A DNA stretch of 64,000 nt, taken from NCBI GenBank assembly GCA_963796565.1, contig CAWCMA010000004.1, forward strand, positions 186,001-250,000. Direction: 5' to 3'. The first letter of the stretch is position 1. Every line of letters starts with the position of its first letter. Both the position numbers and the translations under genes were made by a program. The notes under the pieces were generated by a model. That model had not been told where the DNA came from, did not search any database, and was given only the letters and a program-made list of their open reading frames with translations. Shown here one piece after another: positions 25,797 to 34,406 of the stretch. The stretch is from JAKAVN01 sp963796565 (GTDB taxonomy: Bacteria; Desulfobacterota; Binatia; Binatales; Binataceae).

Positions 25797-26549
25797 CGGC
25801 GCCCGGACCGCGTTAACTTTCCACTTCAACCGACGAAAAAACACTGGGAGATTGAAAACGCGATCAAAACGCGACTCGGTATTCCAACCGTTCGGTGCCC
25901 GGCAAGTCGAATAGGGTGGCAAGCTTCCACTCTACGACCTGGTGCTGCGCGAATGGGTGAGGATCTCTGTTGTCAGCTTGTTTGCGATGCGCGCGATGTC
26001 AGCGGTGCTGGGCACAATCGCGATCGCGCTCGCCAATGAACCGCTCCGTCAAGGATGTCATTTCGAGAAACCCGCGGCGAAACAGCTTTCGTATCTTTGG
26101 CGCACACGCCTCGGGTCGCCAGAATTGTGAAGTTATGCGCCTCTCGCCCCACTTCTCGCGCCGAAGCGTTGGCGACACCTTGCTGTGGGCCTGGCGCTCG
26201 CCGCGGTTGTTCGCGATGGTTTTGCTGGCCGTCGCGGTGATTCTCGGAGCGCATACCACACCACACCTCTACAACCATTCCCACAGGGCGAATGTTAGAA
26301 CCATCGCGCGCGTATCGCAACGCATCGGAGCAAATCGAATCGATACGCAAGAACTGCGATTGGCACTCGACCAAGGTCGCGTTCCACATCGCCGAGCGCG
26401 GGTTTCGATTAGCCGGAGGAGGAAAGTGGCGCTCCCGATGACATTTGCCTGACCTGGAATTTCATGTTAGCGAAAGCCCAGATATATGCGCGCCGCAACT
26501 TCTTGCTTAGAGCGAGACGCGCCACAACTCCAAGCCAAAGGAGATCGCA
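25797..26549. other. Long stretch (753 bases) without a confident gene
   Basis: This lies between the carboxypeptidase start (minus) and the alpha/beta hydrolase (plus). Open frames here are short and compositionally poor. The best candidate (26135-26452, plus) is listed separately with low confidence. No tRNA, repeat or terminator is evident. The region may be a decayed gene. Confidence 0.5.
26135..26452 (+). CDS. Doubtful small ORF with one hydrophobic segment
   Basis: A 105-aa frame from ATG 26135 contains one hydrophobic stretch (LFAMVLLAVAVILGAH) but otherwise Arg/His-rich, low-information sequence. No ribosome binding site is evident. It is listed only because it is the best open frame in the 753-base gap. 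Confidence 0.15.
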   Translation: MRLSPHFSRRSVGDTLLWAWRSPRLFAMVLLAVAVILGAHTTPHLYNHSHRANVRTIARVSQRIGANRIDTQELRLALDQGRVPHRRARVSISRRRKVALPMTFA

Positions 26550-27350
26550 ATGGCCTACGCGGACAACAAGGGAGTCAAACTCTACTACGAGACTTGGGGA
26601 AGCGGCGGCGTGCCGATCGTGTTTCTCCATCCATGGTCGACCAACGGCTATATCTGGTACTTCCAGCTCTTTCATTTCGCCCGGACCCATACCTGCGTGA
26701 CGGTCGACCATCGCGGACACGGCCGCTCCGACAAACCGCCGACCGGCTATTCAATTCAGGAGCATGCGAGCGACGTGGCGGCGGTGATGGACGCCGCGAA
26801 GATCGACAAGGCGGTGATGGTTGGGAACTCGATCGGCGGGATGATCGCGATGCAATTCTGTCTCGCCCGCCCCGAACGCGTGTTGGGTCTGGTGATCCAG
26901 AGCAGTGGCACGGCGCTGTCGGAGGGTTTGCCCAAGGAGGTGATGGACGCGATGGTTCGCGATCGCGATGCCACCTTCAACCAGCTCCTGGAGGGAACGG
27001 TGTCGGCGCGCACCAAGCGCGAGCGGCCCGAAGTTCTCGATTTGGCCCGGGCGAGCTTCATGCTCGAGTCGAACTGGCCGCGCCACGTCTTCGATTCCGC
27101 GATCAAAGACCCCAACGGCGTCTTCAACTGGAATATCAAGAACCGGTTGAAGGACATCAAGCGCCCGACGCTGGTGCTCGCGGGCGAGGAGGACCAGGCG
27201 ACGCCGGTGGCGGCGAACAAGTTTCTCGCCGACAACATTCCGGGCGCCAAGCTGGCAGTGCTCAAGGACATCGGCCACTTCTATCAGCTCGAACAGCCCG
27301 CGGCGTTCAACGCCTCGCTCGACGAATTTCTGAAAGCACTCGCGCGCTAG
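26550..27350 (+). CDS. Alpha/beta hydrolase
   Basis: This 266-aa protein has the serine-hydrolase fold. The oxyanion region is VFLHPWSTNG, then DHRGHGRSDKP. The nucleophile elbow is VGNSIGGM with Ser94. The acid lies near GEEDQATP and the catalytic His in IGHFYQLEQP near residue 247. It resembles haloalkane-dehalogenase/enol-lactonase (PcaD-like) enzymes, acting on esters or lactones. The ATG has an ideal aaaggag site. It is followed 31 bases later by an LLM monooxygenase, suggesting one catabolic unit. Confidence 0.9.
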   Translation: MAYADNKGVKLYYETWGSGGVPIVFLHPWSTNGYIWYFQLFHFARTHTCVTVDHRGHGRSDKPPTGYSIQEHASDVAAVMDAAKIDKAVMVGNSIGGMIAMQFCLARPERVLGLVIQSSGTALSEGLPKEVMDAMVRDRDATFNQLLEGTVSARTKRERPEVLDLARASFMLESNWPRHVFDSAIKDPNGVFNWNIKNRLKDIKRPTLVLAGEEDQATPVAANKFLADNIPGAKLAVLKDIGHFYQLEQPAAFNASLDEFLKALAR

Positions 27351-27381
27351 CCACCCACGCAGAGCGAAAGGAGCGGACCTC

Positions 27382-28473
27382 ATGGCGATGGATTTCGGGA
27401 TCTTCTACGAGATCGAACTCAAGAAACCTTACGGGCCGCGAGCTGAGTACGACATTTTTCAGCAGGTGATTTCGCAGGTGGTCGAGGCCGAGCGCGTGGG
27501 CTTCACCAACTTCTGGTCGGTCGAGCATCACTTCCTGTCCGAGTTCGCCTATAGCTCGGCGCCCGAGGTGCTGTACGGCGCGCTTTCGCAGCGCACCAGC
27601 AAAATCCGGATCGGACACGGTGTGCGCCTGCTGCCGTTTCCGTACAACCATCCGATCCGCGTGGCCGAGATGGGCGCGACACTCGACCTGCTCTGCGACG
27701 GGCGGATGGAATTCGGCACCGGGCGCTCGGTGAGCCGCGACGAGCTCGAAGGCTTTGGTATCAACCCCAGCGAGACGCGCGCGCTATGGGACGAGGCGCT
27801 CAACATAGTGGTCGGCGCGTGGACCAACGAAGTGTTCTCTTGGGAGGGCAAATATTTCAAAATTCCGCCGCGCGAAATCATTCCCAAGCCGCTCCAGAAG
27901 CCGCATCCGCCGCTATGGTGTGCCTCCACCGGCCCCGAAACGCACGACGTCGCCGGGCGCAAGGGAATCGGCCTGCTGTCGTTCACGCTGCTGGTCGATC
28001 CCGAGGAACTGAAGCGCCGTATCGGGATTTACCGCGCGGGTATCGCGGAGGCTAAACCGGTCGGCAAGTTCATCAATGATCGCGCCGCGACCTTCACGAT
28101 GGTGCATTGCGCGGAGACCAACAAGGAGGCGCGCGAAAACGCCAGCGCCGCGTTTGAATGGTACGCCCGCAAGGCCTTTGAGGTGGTCGCCTCGGTGGGC
28201 ATCTGGCAGTCGGGCAAGACCGACATGGGCACCTACGACTACCTCAAGCAGATGATGAACGTCGATCCGGCGACCATCAATTTCGATTTCATGGATCAGA
28301 ATGACATGGTCATCTGCGGCGACCCCGACACCTGCATCCGCAAGGTCAAGCGCTACCAGGAGGCGGGATGCCAGCAACTGCTCTGCTTCATGCAGATTTA
28401 CGACATCCCGCACCAGAAAATCATGGACTCGATAAAGCTTTGGGGTAAGCACGTAATTCCGTATTTCAAATAG
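27382..28473 (+). CDS. LLM-class flavin-dependent monooxygenase
   Basis: This 363-aa luciferase-like TIM barrel has the landmarks FWSVEHHFLSEFAYSSAPEV, RIGHGVRLLPFPYNHPIRVAE, GRMEFGTGRS and PPLWCASTGPET. The C terminus reads GDPDTCIRKVKRY and QLLCFMQIYDIPH. It probably uses reduced FMN or F420 to oxidise a small organic molecule. It is co-directional with the hydrolase upstream; a strong intrinsic terminator lies 87 bases downstream. Confidence 0.88.
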   Translation: MAMDFGIFYEIELKKPYGPRAEYDIFQQVISQVVEAERVGFTNFWSVEHHFLSEFAYSSAPEVLYGALSQRTSKIRIGHGVRLLPFPYNHPIRVAEMGATLDLLCDGRMEFGTGRSVSRDELEGFGINPSETRALWDEALNIVVGAWTNEVFSWEGKYFKIPPREIIPKPLQKPHPPLWCASTGPETHDVAGRKGIGLLSFTLLVDPEELKRRIGIYRAGIAEAKPVGKFINDRAATFTMVHCAETNKEARENASAAFEWYARKAFEVVASVGIWQSGKTDMGTYDYLKQMMNVDPATINFDFMDQNDMVICGDPDTCIRKVKRYQEAGCQQLLCFMQIYDIPHQKIMDSIKLWGKHVIPYFK

Positions 28474-28559
28474 CGGCGCGCGCCGCCGGAAGCGCTTGCG
28501 ATCGTTCGGCGAGAAGATCATGCCGCACTATAGGTAGAGCAGCGTGGACTGACTATTTG

Positions 28560-28600
28560 GCGGGGCGCCAGACCCTCCCGTCCGGCGCCCCGCTTTCGTT
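28560..28600 (+). terminator. Rho-independent terminator
   Basis: GCGGGGCGCC (28560-28569) pairs perfectly with GGCGCCCCGC (28584-28593) around a 14-base loop, followed by TTTCGTT. It terminates the hydrolase/LLM transcript before the next SDR gene. Confidence 0.75.
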
Positions 28601-28674
28601 CCGCGGTGGCGCGGTGCGGGCTACTGAGCTACGATTCGCGGCGAACGAGAAATCGCATCTGTTCGGAGGTCTGG

Positions 28675-29442
28675 ATGAATCTCAAAGACGCAGTGGCCGT
28701 GATTACTGGCGGCGGTTCTGGATTGGGCGCGGCGACCGCGCATGAATTCGCCGAGCACGGCGCGAAGGTCGCGATTCTCGATCTGCCGTCGTCGCCGGGC
28801 GCGAAAGTCGCCGAAGGCTTCGGCGCCAAGGGGTTGTTCGTCGCCGCCGACGTGACTTCGGGTCCCGAGGTCGAGGCGGCGGTCGCGAAAGCGGCCGAGC
28901 ACTTCGCCACCGTGCATATTGCGGTCAACTGCGCCGGCATCGGACGCGCGTCGCGCACGCTTGCGAAGGACGGGCCGCACTCGCTGGACCTGTTCAACAA
29001 AGTGATCCAGATAAACCTGGTCGGGACCTTCAACACGATCCGGATCGCGGCGGCCCGGATGGCGAAAAATCAGCCCAACAGCGAAGGCGAACGCGGCGTC
29101 ATCGTCAACACCGCCTCGGTTGCGGCATACGACGGCCAGATTGGGCAGGCCGCTTACGCGGCTTCCAAGGGCGGCGTGGTAAGCCTGACGCTGCCAGTGG
29201 CGCGCGACCTGGCCTCACTCGGTATCCGCGTCTGCACTATCGCGCCGGGAATTTTCGAGACCCCGATGCTGGGTCTGTTGCCGGAGCCCGCGCGTAAGGC
29301 GCTCGAAGCGTCGATCCCGTTTCCGTCGAGGCTGGGGCGGCCGAGCGAGTACGCGGCGCTCGCGCGCCATATCGTCGAGAACACGATGCTCAACGGCGAG
29401 ACGATTCGGCTCGACGGCGCGCTCCGCATGCCGCCGCGCTAA
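28675..29442 (+). CDS. SDR oxidoreductase, 3-hydroxyacyl-CoA dehydrogenase type-2-like
   Basis: This 255-aa SDR has TGGGSGLGAAT near residue 12, NCAGIGRAS and catalytic Ser in NTASVAAYDG, with YAASKGG next. The C-terminal end is typical of the HSD10 (17-beta-HSD type 10) group: DLASLGIRVCTIAPGIFETPML and LNGETIRLDGALRMPPR. Such enzymes oxidise 3-hydroxyacyl-CoAs or hydroxysteroids with NAD. The ATG at 28675 follows cggaggtctgg. Confidence 0.85.
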   Translation: MNLKDAVAVITGGGSGLGAATAHEFAEHGAKVAILDLPSSPGAKVAEGFGAKGLFVAADVTSGPEVEAAVAKAAEHFATVHIAVNCAGIGRASRTLAKDGPHSLDLFNKVIQINLVGTFNTIRIAAARMAKNQPNSEGERGVIVNTASVAAYDGQIGQAAYAASKGGVVSLTLPVARDLASLGIRVCTIAPGIFETPMLGLLPEPARKALEASIPFPSRLGRPSEYAALARHIVENTMLNGETIRLDGALRMPPR

Positions 29443-29485
29443 GGCGTTCGTTCGCGCACGTGCGACGCGGCGAGGGCTCAGTTAA

Positions 29486-30187
29486 CTACGGATTGGGTGC
29501 GTACGTTGGTGGAACATCGTCCGGAGCGCCCGCTTCGGGAGAGCCTGCCCCCGTAGCTCCTGCTTCAGGCGCGGCCCCCCTAGGCGCGGTAAATTCGGGC
29601 ACGGTCCCTTCAGGACTGACCGGTACCGGCCCGGATGGCGTCGCCAGGTCGGGTGCGTCGGCGCCAATCGGAATTATCAGCATTCCCTGCTGATAGTGCG
29701 GCCCGCCAACGATCAGAACGCCATGATTGCGCAGCTTCACGTCCGTGGTCATCATTGGCCGCGCGCCCTGGAACAGCATCAACTCCATCGCGATCATATC
29801 GTCGTTCACGGCGCTCGGCTCGACTTGCACGATCCATCCACCCGGCAGTGTGAACGCCGTCGTCTGCCCGCACTCGGTGCGGCCGACCTGGTGGCTGATG
29901 AGTCGGTAAGTGGTGTAGCGAAAGAGCGACTCCAGCCGCCCGCCCATCGGCAGCAGCCGCTCATCGACTCCCAGGCCAGTATCCGACGCGATCACCTCGT
30001 CGACGCGCAGCAGGATTACCCGATGACGCTTCAGCGCCTTGGCCTGCTCAGCATGCGCTGCGGCGGCCTGGTCACTTGGCGTTTGTGGCGTTTGGGGCTG
30101 CGCGGCTGGAGTGGGCTGCGCTTGGGCGCCCATGGCTAGCGCGACTACCAAAAGCGCTGTCAGTGAAGGAATAGTCAAACGATGCAT
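29486..30187 (-). CDS. Exported protein of unknown function downstream of anti-sigma gene
   Basis: This 233-aa protein begins at ATG 30185-30187, two bases after the anti-sigma stop, with a signal peptide (RLTIPSLTALLVVALAMGAQA). A short Gln/Pro/Ala linker precedes a beta-rich core (VILLRVDEVIASDTGLGVD, then RTECGQTTAFTLPGGW). The tail after residue 180 is Pro/Ala/Gly-rich low complexity. Sigma, anti-sigma and this gene are compactly arranged on the minus strand, so it is likely part of the same envelope-stress regulon. Function not recognised. Confidence 0.6.
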   Translation of the reverse strand: MHRLTIPSLTALLVVALAMGAQAQPTPAAQPQTPQTPSDQAAAAHAEQAKALKRHRVILLRVDEVIASDTGLGVDERLLPMGGRLESLFRYTTYRLISHQVGRTECGQTTAFTLPGGWIVQVEPSAVNDDMIAMELMLFQGARPMMTTDVKLRNHGVLIVGGPHYQQGMLIIPIGADAPDLATPSGPVPVSPEGTVPEFTAPRGAAPEAGATGAGSPEAGAPDDVPPTYAPNP

Positions 30188-30189
30188 AG

Positions 30190-30795
30190 TCAGTGTTGTT
30201 GATCCGGCAGCCAGATGACGGTGGTATTCTGGTTTGGCTCGCTCCATACGGCAACGTCAGGGTTGGAGGTCTCCAGCTTCGAGATTATCGTGCTGGGCTG
30301 GCTGCTGGCGGCGGAGGCGAGCGCTTCAGGTAGCTTGGCCTTGTCTTGTGCGAGGGCGCGAGAGTTGCGCTGTGCCACCTGGGTGACCTGGCTTCCCGCG
30401 ATGATGTTACGGGCCAACGGACTGGTGATTACAACGGTCAGTAGCGCCACGACCGCCATCGCGAACGCCATGGCGGCGGCACTGCCGAAACGCTCGCGCT
30501 GAGTCTCGAACCAGCGGCCGAAGCGCACGCGAAGCGGCGGGCGCAACCGCTCGATGCGCGCCTGCACGGCCATCGCAAAGCCGTCAAGTGCCGGCACTGG
30601 AGCGGCGTCGCGCAGGAGACGGCCGACGGTCGAATAGCCGGCCAGCGCCTCTTCGCAGGCTTCGCAGCTTGCGAGATGGCGGGCGACTTCCTGCATCTCA
30701 TGCGGCTGAAGTTCGCTGTCCTCGAAGGCCCCCAGGAGCGGGGCGATTTCGCTGCATTGAGCCATGATGCTAGAAGCCATGATACTGAGGACCAT
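30190..30795 (-). CDS. Zinc-binding anti-sigma factor, membrane-anchored
   Basis: This 201-aa protein has the ZAS-type motif HLASCEACEEAL near residues 40-51 (His-x3-Cys-x2-Cys), a basic linker and a single membrane span (AAAMAFAMAVVALLTVVI). The C-terminal part would be periplasmic. It should hold the ECF sigma factor encoded 6 bases upstream inactive until signalled. The start may be any of three in-frame ATGs (30795, 30780, 30765); the first has AGGG upstream overlapping the sigma stop. Confidence 0.85.
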   Translation of the reverse strand: MVLSIMASSIMAQCSEIAPLLGAFEDSELQPHEMQEVARHLASCEACEEALAGYSTVGRLLRDAAPVPALDGFAMAVQARIERLRPPLRVRFGRWFETQRERFGSAAAMAFAMAVVALLTVVITSPLARNIIAGSQVTQVAQRNSRALAQDKAKLPEALASAASSQPSTIISKLETSNPDVAVWSEPNQNTTVIWLPDQQH

Positions 30796-30801
30796 TATGC
30801 C

Positions 30802-31380
30802 CTAATCCTCGGCAAAATCCTTGAGGATTTCGCGGAGGTGGCTGCGGGCGTAATGCAACCGGCTCATTACGGTTCCTCGCGGGCATTGCAACACGTCGCT
30901 TATTTCGTCGTAGGACAGCCCTTCTACTTCACGTAGAAGTATCGCGGCCCGATGTTCCGGCGTCAACTGTTCGAGCGCATCCCTGATGCGCTGAGCCATT
31001 TCGCTGCGTTGCGCTTCCTTGAATGTGTCGCCGAGTTTGCTCGGCAGCCGCTCGATCTCGGTTTCGGCTTCCTCACCGCGCATCGTCGGATGGCGCCGCT
31101 CGCTGCGGCGGAAATCAATCGCGATGTTAGCTGCAATCCGGTACAGCCAGGTCGAAAAGCTCGAGCGCGATTCGAATTTGCCGATGTTTGTGAAAGCACG
31201 TACGAAAGTCTCCTGAGCCAGCTCGAGCGCATCTTCCTGGTTATGAACCACCGCCATCGCGACGCCGACAACCCGCCTCTGATAGCGTTCGACCAGGATG
31301 CCAAACGCCCTGGTGTCCCCCGTTTTGGCCCGCTCAATGAGCTCGGCTTCGTCTCCATCCTGGCGGTTTGGCTTGTTCAA
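30802..31380 (-). CDS. ECF-family RNA polymerase sigma factor (RpoE-like)
   Basis: This 192-aa sigma-70 family protein has region 2 (RAFGILVERYQRRVVGVAMAV, with ELAQETFVRAF) and region 4 (EQLTPEHRAAILLREVEGLS, then YDEISDVLQCPRGTVMSRL). Regions 1.1 and 3 are absent, as in ECF sigmas. It directs polymerase to stress-regulon promoters when released from the anti-sigma encoded next. It is compactly arranged with the two downstream genes and convergent with nothing; polA lies upstream in the same direction. Confidence 0.93.
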   Translation of the reverse strand: MNKPNRQDGDEAELIERAKTGDTRAFGILVERYQRRVVGVAMAVVHNQEDALELAQETFVRAFTNIGKFESRSSFSTWLYRIAANIAIDFRRSERRHPTMRGEEAETEIERLPSKLGDTFKEAQRSEMAQRIRDALEQLTPEHRAAILLREVEGLSYDEISDVLQCPRGTVMSRLHYARSHLREILKDFAED

Positions 31381-31418
31381 TAGGTTAGACGCGGGTCATC
31401 GGGCAAAATTCAGGCCGA

Positions 31419-34208
31419 TTATCCTCGACGGCCCTCCAGTTCGGCCCAATTGGGACCCCATTTGAGTTCGACCTTGAGCGGAACCCGCAGCTCCGCCACC
31501 CCTTCCATCTCGCGGCGAGCCGCTTCTGACACCGGGTCGTGTTCGGCCTGCGGTAATTCCAGGAGCAGTTCGTCATGCACCTGCAGGAGTATCCGCGCCG
31601 ACCATTTTTGCTCTTTAATCGCCCCGTCCAGGCGGATCATCGCCAATTTGATCAGGTCGGCGGCCGTCCCCTGCAGCGGCGTATTGACCGCTATTCGCTC
31701 CGCCTGCGCCCGCGCTCCGCCCTGCGGCGAGTTCAGCTCGGGCAAATAGCGCCGGCGCCCGTACATCGTGGCCACCCATCCTCGCTCGCGCGCCTGCGAC
31801 AACGACTCCTCCAAGTACGCATGAACGCCGGGAAGCCGCTCGAAGTAGCGCTTGATGTATTCCGAGGCCTCCTTGAGGCTGATTCCAAGCTCGCCCGCCA
31901 GTCGTTGCGGACCCATCCCATAGATGATTCCGAAATTGATCACCTTAGCCAGCCGCCGCGCTTCGGCGTCGACCTCGTCTGGCCTGCGGCCCAGCACTTC
32001 GGCCGCAGTACGGGCATGGATGTCCTCGCCGCGGCGAAAAGCATCGATGAGGGTTGGGTCGCCCGAAAGATGGGCCAGCACGCGCAGCTCGATTTGCGAG
32101 TAGTCGGCCGAGAGCATCAGGCATCCCGGGGCGGCGACGAAGGCGCGCCGGATGCGGCGGCCCTCCTCGGTGCGAGTGGGTATGTTCTGCAGGTTGGGCT
32201 CGGTGGAGCTCAGCCGGCCGGTCGCGGTCAGCGCCTGATGGAACGAGGTATGGAGCCGCCCGGTTGCCGGGTCGATAAGTTGCGGTAGTGCGTCGCTATA
32301 TGTCGATTTGAGCTTCGCGATCGCCCGATACTCCAGCAGTTGGCGGGGCAGGGGATGGACCGCGGCGAGCTTCTCCAGCGTGTCGGCGTCGGTCGAGAAT
32401 CCGCCCTTGGTTTTCTTGAGCCCCTTGGCCGAGAGCTTGAGATCGTCGAAGAGCACCTGGCGCAGTTGAATCGGTGAATTGAGGTTGAATTGGCGGCCGG
32501 CCAGCAGATAGCAATTCCGTTCCATGCGCTCGAGCTTCGCGCCCAACTCGGCCGAGATCGCTTTGAGCGCTTCGCCATCGACCGCGATTCCTATCTCTTC
32601 CATCTCAGCGAGGATGCGCGCGACCGGCAGCTCGATATCGCTGAACAACGACTCGAGGCCATTCTCCGCCAGCTTCGGCAGCAGCGCCCTGCGCAGCGCG
32701 GCGATCAGTTCCGGCTCGGAACCGGGCTCGCGGTTGCCGCCGAGCGGCGCCAGGTAGTCGTGGTAGAGATTGGTGAGCGACGGTTCGGGCCGCCCCGGGT
32801 TGACCAGGAACCCGGCCAGCATCGTGTCGAAATCGACGCCCGCAAGCTCGACGCCGTAGCGGCTCTTCAAGCGCCGCAGATGCTCCTTGAGATCGTGGAC
32901 GCTTTTGGGTGGAGTGGCCGCGCCAAGCAGCGCGGCCGCCGCCGCGATGCTCACGGGCGGCAGCATGTACGTTTCGCTTTCGCCCTCCGCTCCGATCTTC
33001 AGGCGCTCGCTATCGGCGGAACTTGCCGCCGCCGTCGCTTTTGCGGTGCCGCTCGTTTTCTCGATACGGCGCGGTTTGCCGCCGCCACCGCTAAAGTCTA
33101 ACGAATGGTTGGCTTCGCGCGAATGGTTGGCTTCGCGCGAGCCGCTGGTTTCTGGCGATCCTTCGGTTTCCGAATCATCCGCGGCAAGGTCGGCGCGCAT
33201 CTCGCCGGCTTCCAGGTGAAGCGCGAGGCGCGGCGCGCGTGCGAGCCGCGCGATTAGCGCGGCTACCTCGCCGCTTTTGACCTCGTGCTCGCGGAGCTGC
33301 GCGCCGCCCATCGGCAGCGCCGCTTGCGCCGGCGTCAACTCGTTGAGCAGGGAGTGGAACTCCAACTCGCGCAGCAGCTCGCTCACCGCGTGCTCGTCGA
33401 TCCCGGGCCAATCGAGATCGTCGACATCCGCCTCGACCGGCGCTCCGGTGTCGATACTGACGAGCTTGCGCGCAAGCTCGGCGTCGGAACGATGCTCCGC
33501 CAGCAGCGCGGCGATTCTCTTCGCGCCGCGGAGCCCCGGGATCGTTTCGACTTGCGCGAGGTTGGCGTAAAGCTTGTCGAGCGAGCCGAAGTGCTTGATA
33601 AGCGCGGTCGCGGTTTTCTCGCCGATACCGGGAACGCCCTTGACGTTGTCGATCGAATCGCCCATCAGCGCCATCACGTCGACCACCGCGGAAGGATCGA
33701 CGCCGAGCCGCGCGCGCACTTCGCGCGCGTCGACGCGCCGGTCGCGCATCGTGTTCCACAACGTCACGTGAGGCCCCACGATCTGCATGAAGTCCTTGTC
33801 CTCGGTGACGATCACGGTGGCGAAGCGCTTGAGTGCGGCGCGCGTGGCTAGCGTGCCGATAACGTCGTCAGCCTCGAAGCCCTCGAGCACCAGGCTCTTG
33901 ATGCGAAAGGCGTCGACCGCGCGCAGGATGTAGGGGATCTGCACGGTCAGATCGTTGGGCGCCTCGACGCGGTTGGCTTTGTAGGATTCGAAAAGGTCGT
34001 CGCGGAAAGTTTTGCGCGGCGAATCGAAGACCACCGCGATATGCCGTGGGCGCTCCTCCTTCAGCAGCTTGAGGAGCATCCGGATAAAGCCATAGACGGC
34101 GTTGGTCGGCAGCCCGCGCGAATTGTTGAGCTGCGGCAGAGCGAAGAATGCGCGGAAAATATAGCCCGAGCCGTCGATCAGATAGAGTGTCGGCCATTCC
34201 TCAGCCAT
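31419..34208 (-). CDS. polA: DNA polymerase I
   Basis: This 929-aa enzyme has a 5' nuclease domain (residues 1 to about 290, VFDSPRKTFRD, GFEADDVIGTLA, GIGEKTATALI), a middle exonuclease-like domain (about 300-540) and a polymerase domain (about 550-929). Polymerase motifs A (LSADYSQIELRVLAHLSGD), B (RRLAKVINFGIIYGMGP) and C (LLQVHDELLLEL) are intact. Proofreading carboxylates appear lost: the first DxE is LHLEAG, the LKYD-type Asp is LKEH, and no YxxxD is seen, as in Taq-like enzymes. A low-complexity Ser/Asn/Gly insert sits near residues 350-390. Confidence 0.96.
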   Translation of the reverse strand: MAEEWPTLYLIDGSGYIFRAFFALPQLNNSRGLPTNAVYGFIRMLLKLLKEERPRHIAVVFDSPRKTFRDDLFESYKANRVEAPNDLTVQIPYILRAVDAFRIKSLVLEGFEADDVIGTLATRAALKRFATVIVTEDKDFMQIVGPHVTLWNTMRDRRVDAREVRARLGVDPSAVVDVMALMGDSIDNVKGVPGIGEKTATALIKHFGSLDKLYANLAQVETIPGLRGAKRIAALLAEHRSDAELARKLVSIDTGAPVEADVDDLDWPGIDEHAVSELLRELEFHSLLNELTPAQAALPMGGAQLREHEVKSGEVAALIARLARAPRLALHLEAGEMRADLAADDSETEGSPETSGSREANHSREANHSLDFSGGGGKPRRIEKTSGTAKATAAASSADSERLKIGAEGESETYMLPPVSIAAAAALLGAATPPKSVHDLKEHLRRLKSRYGVELAGVDFDTMLAGFLVNPGRPEPSLTNLYHDYLAPLGGNREPGSEPELIAALRRALLPKLAENGLESLFSDIELPVARILAEMEEIGIAVDGEALKAISAELGAKLERMERNCYLLAGRQFNLNSPIQLRQVLFDDLKLSAKGLKKTKGGFSTDADTLEKLAAVHPLPRQLLEYRAIAKLKSTYSDALPQLIDPATGRLHTSFHQALTATGRLSSTEPNLQNIPTRTEEGRRIRRAFVAAPGCLMLSADYSQIELRVLAHLSGDPTLIDAFRRGEDIHARTAAEVLGRRPDEVDAEARRLAKVINFGIIYGMGPQRLAGELGISLKEASEYIKRYFERLPGVHAYLEESLSQARERGWVATMYGRRRYLPELNSPQGGARAQAERIAVNTPLQGTAADLIKLAMIRLDGAIKEQKWSARILLQVHDELLLELPQAEHDPVSEAARREMEGVAELRVPLKVELKWGPNWAELEGRRG
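33103..33138 (-). repeat. Perfect 18-bp tandem duplication inside polA
   Basis: The plus-strand unit GAATGGTTGGCTTCGCGC occurs twice without gap (33103-33120, 33121-33138). It encodes SREANH twice in the low-complexity linker between the nuclease and exonuclease-like parts of DNA polymerase I. The frame is preserved, so it looks like a tolerated slippage duplication. Confidence 0.9.
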
Positions 34209-34273
34209 CGGCGTGTGAAACTATCGCAAGCCGTGTTCAAAACAAAACCGCGGTGCGTCCGCTGAGCCTTATA

Positions 34274-34302
34274 TTGACACTTTGCATCAGTGCGGATTAA
34301 CT
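34274..34302 (+). promoter_or_regulatory. Candidate promoter upstream of the Gld-type ABC operon
   Basis: A perfect -35 TTGACA lies at 34274-34279. At 17 bases spacing the -10 is a poor TTAACT (34297-34302); ACTAAT at 34300 fits better but at 20 bases. It lies in the 198-base gap between polA (minus) and the ABC ATPase (plus), roughly 105 bases before the start. Confidence 0.3.
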
Positions 34303-34406
34303 AATCCATTGCCCGTTGGGGCAAGATTGAATCTTCGGGAGCTTTCCGTCGTCAAAACCCTTTAGGATTTGGGGGCCGCGTAGCGGCTGCCGCCGAGGCG
34401 ATCCGC

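Noticed and set aside
34323..34335. Palindrome AAGATT-G-AATCTT upstream of the ABC operon as an operator
   Set aside because: Only six bases per arm, which arises by chance often; no second copy or regulator gene nearby supports it.
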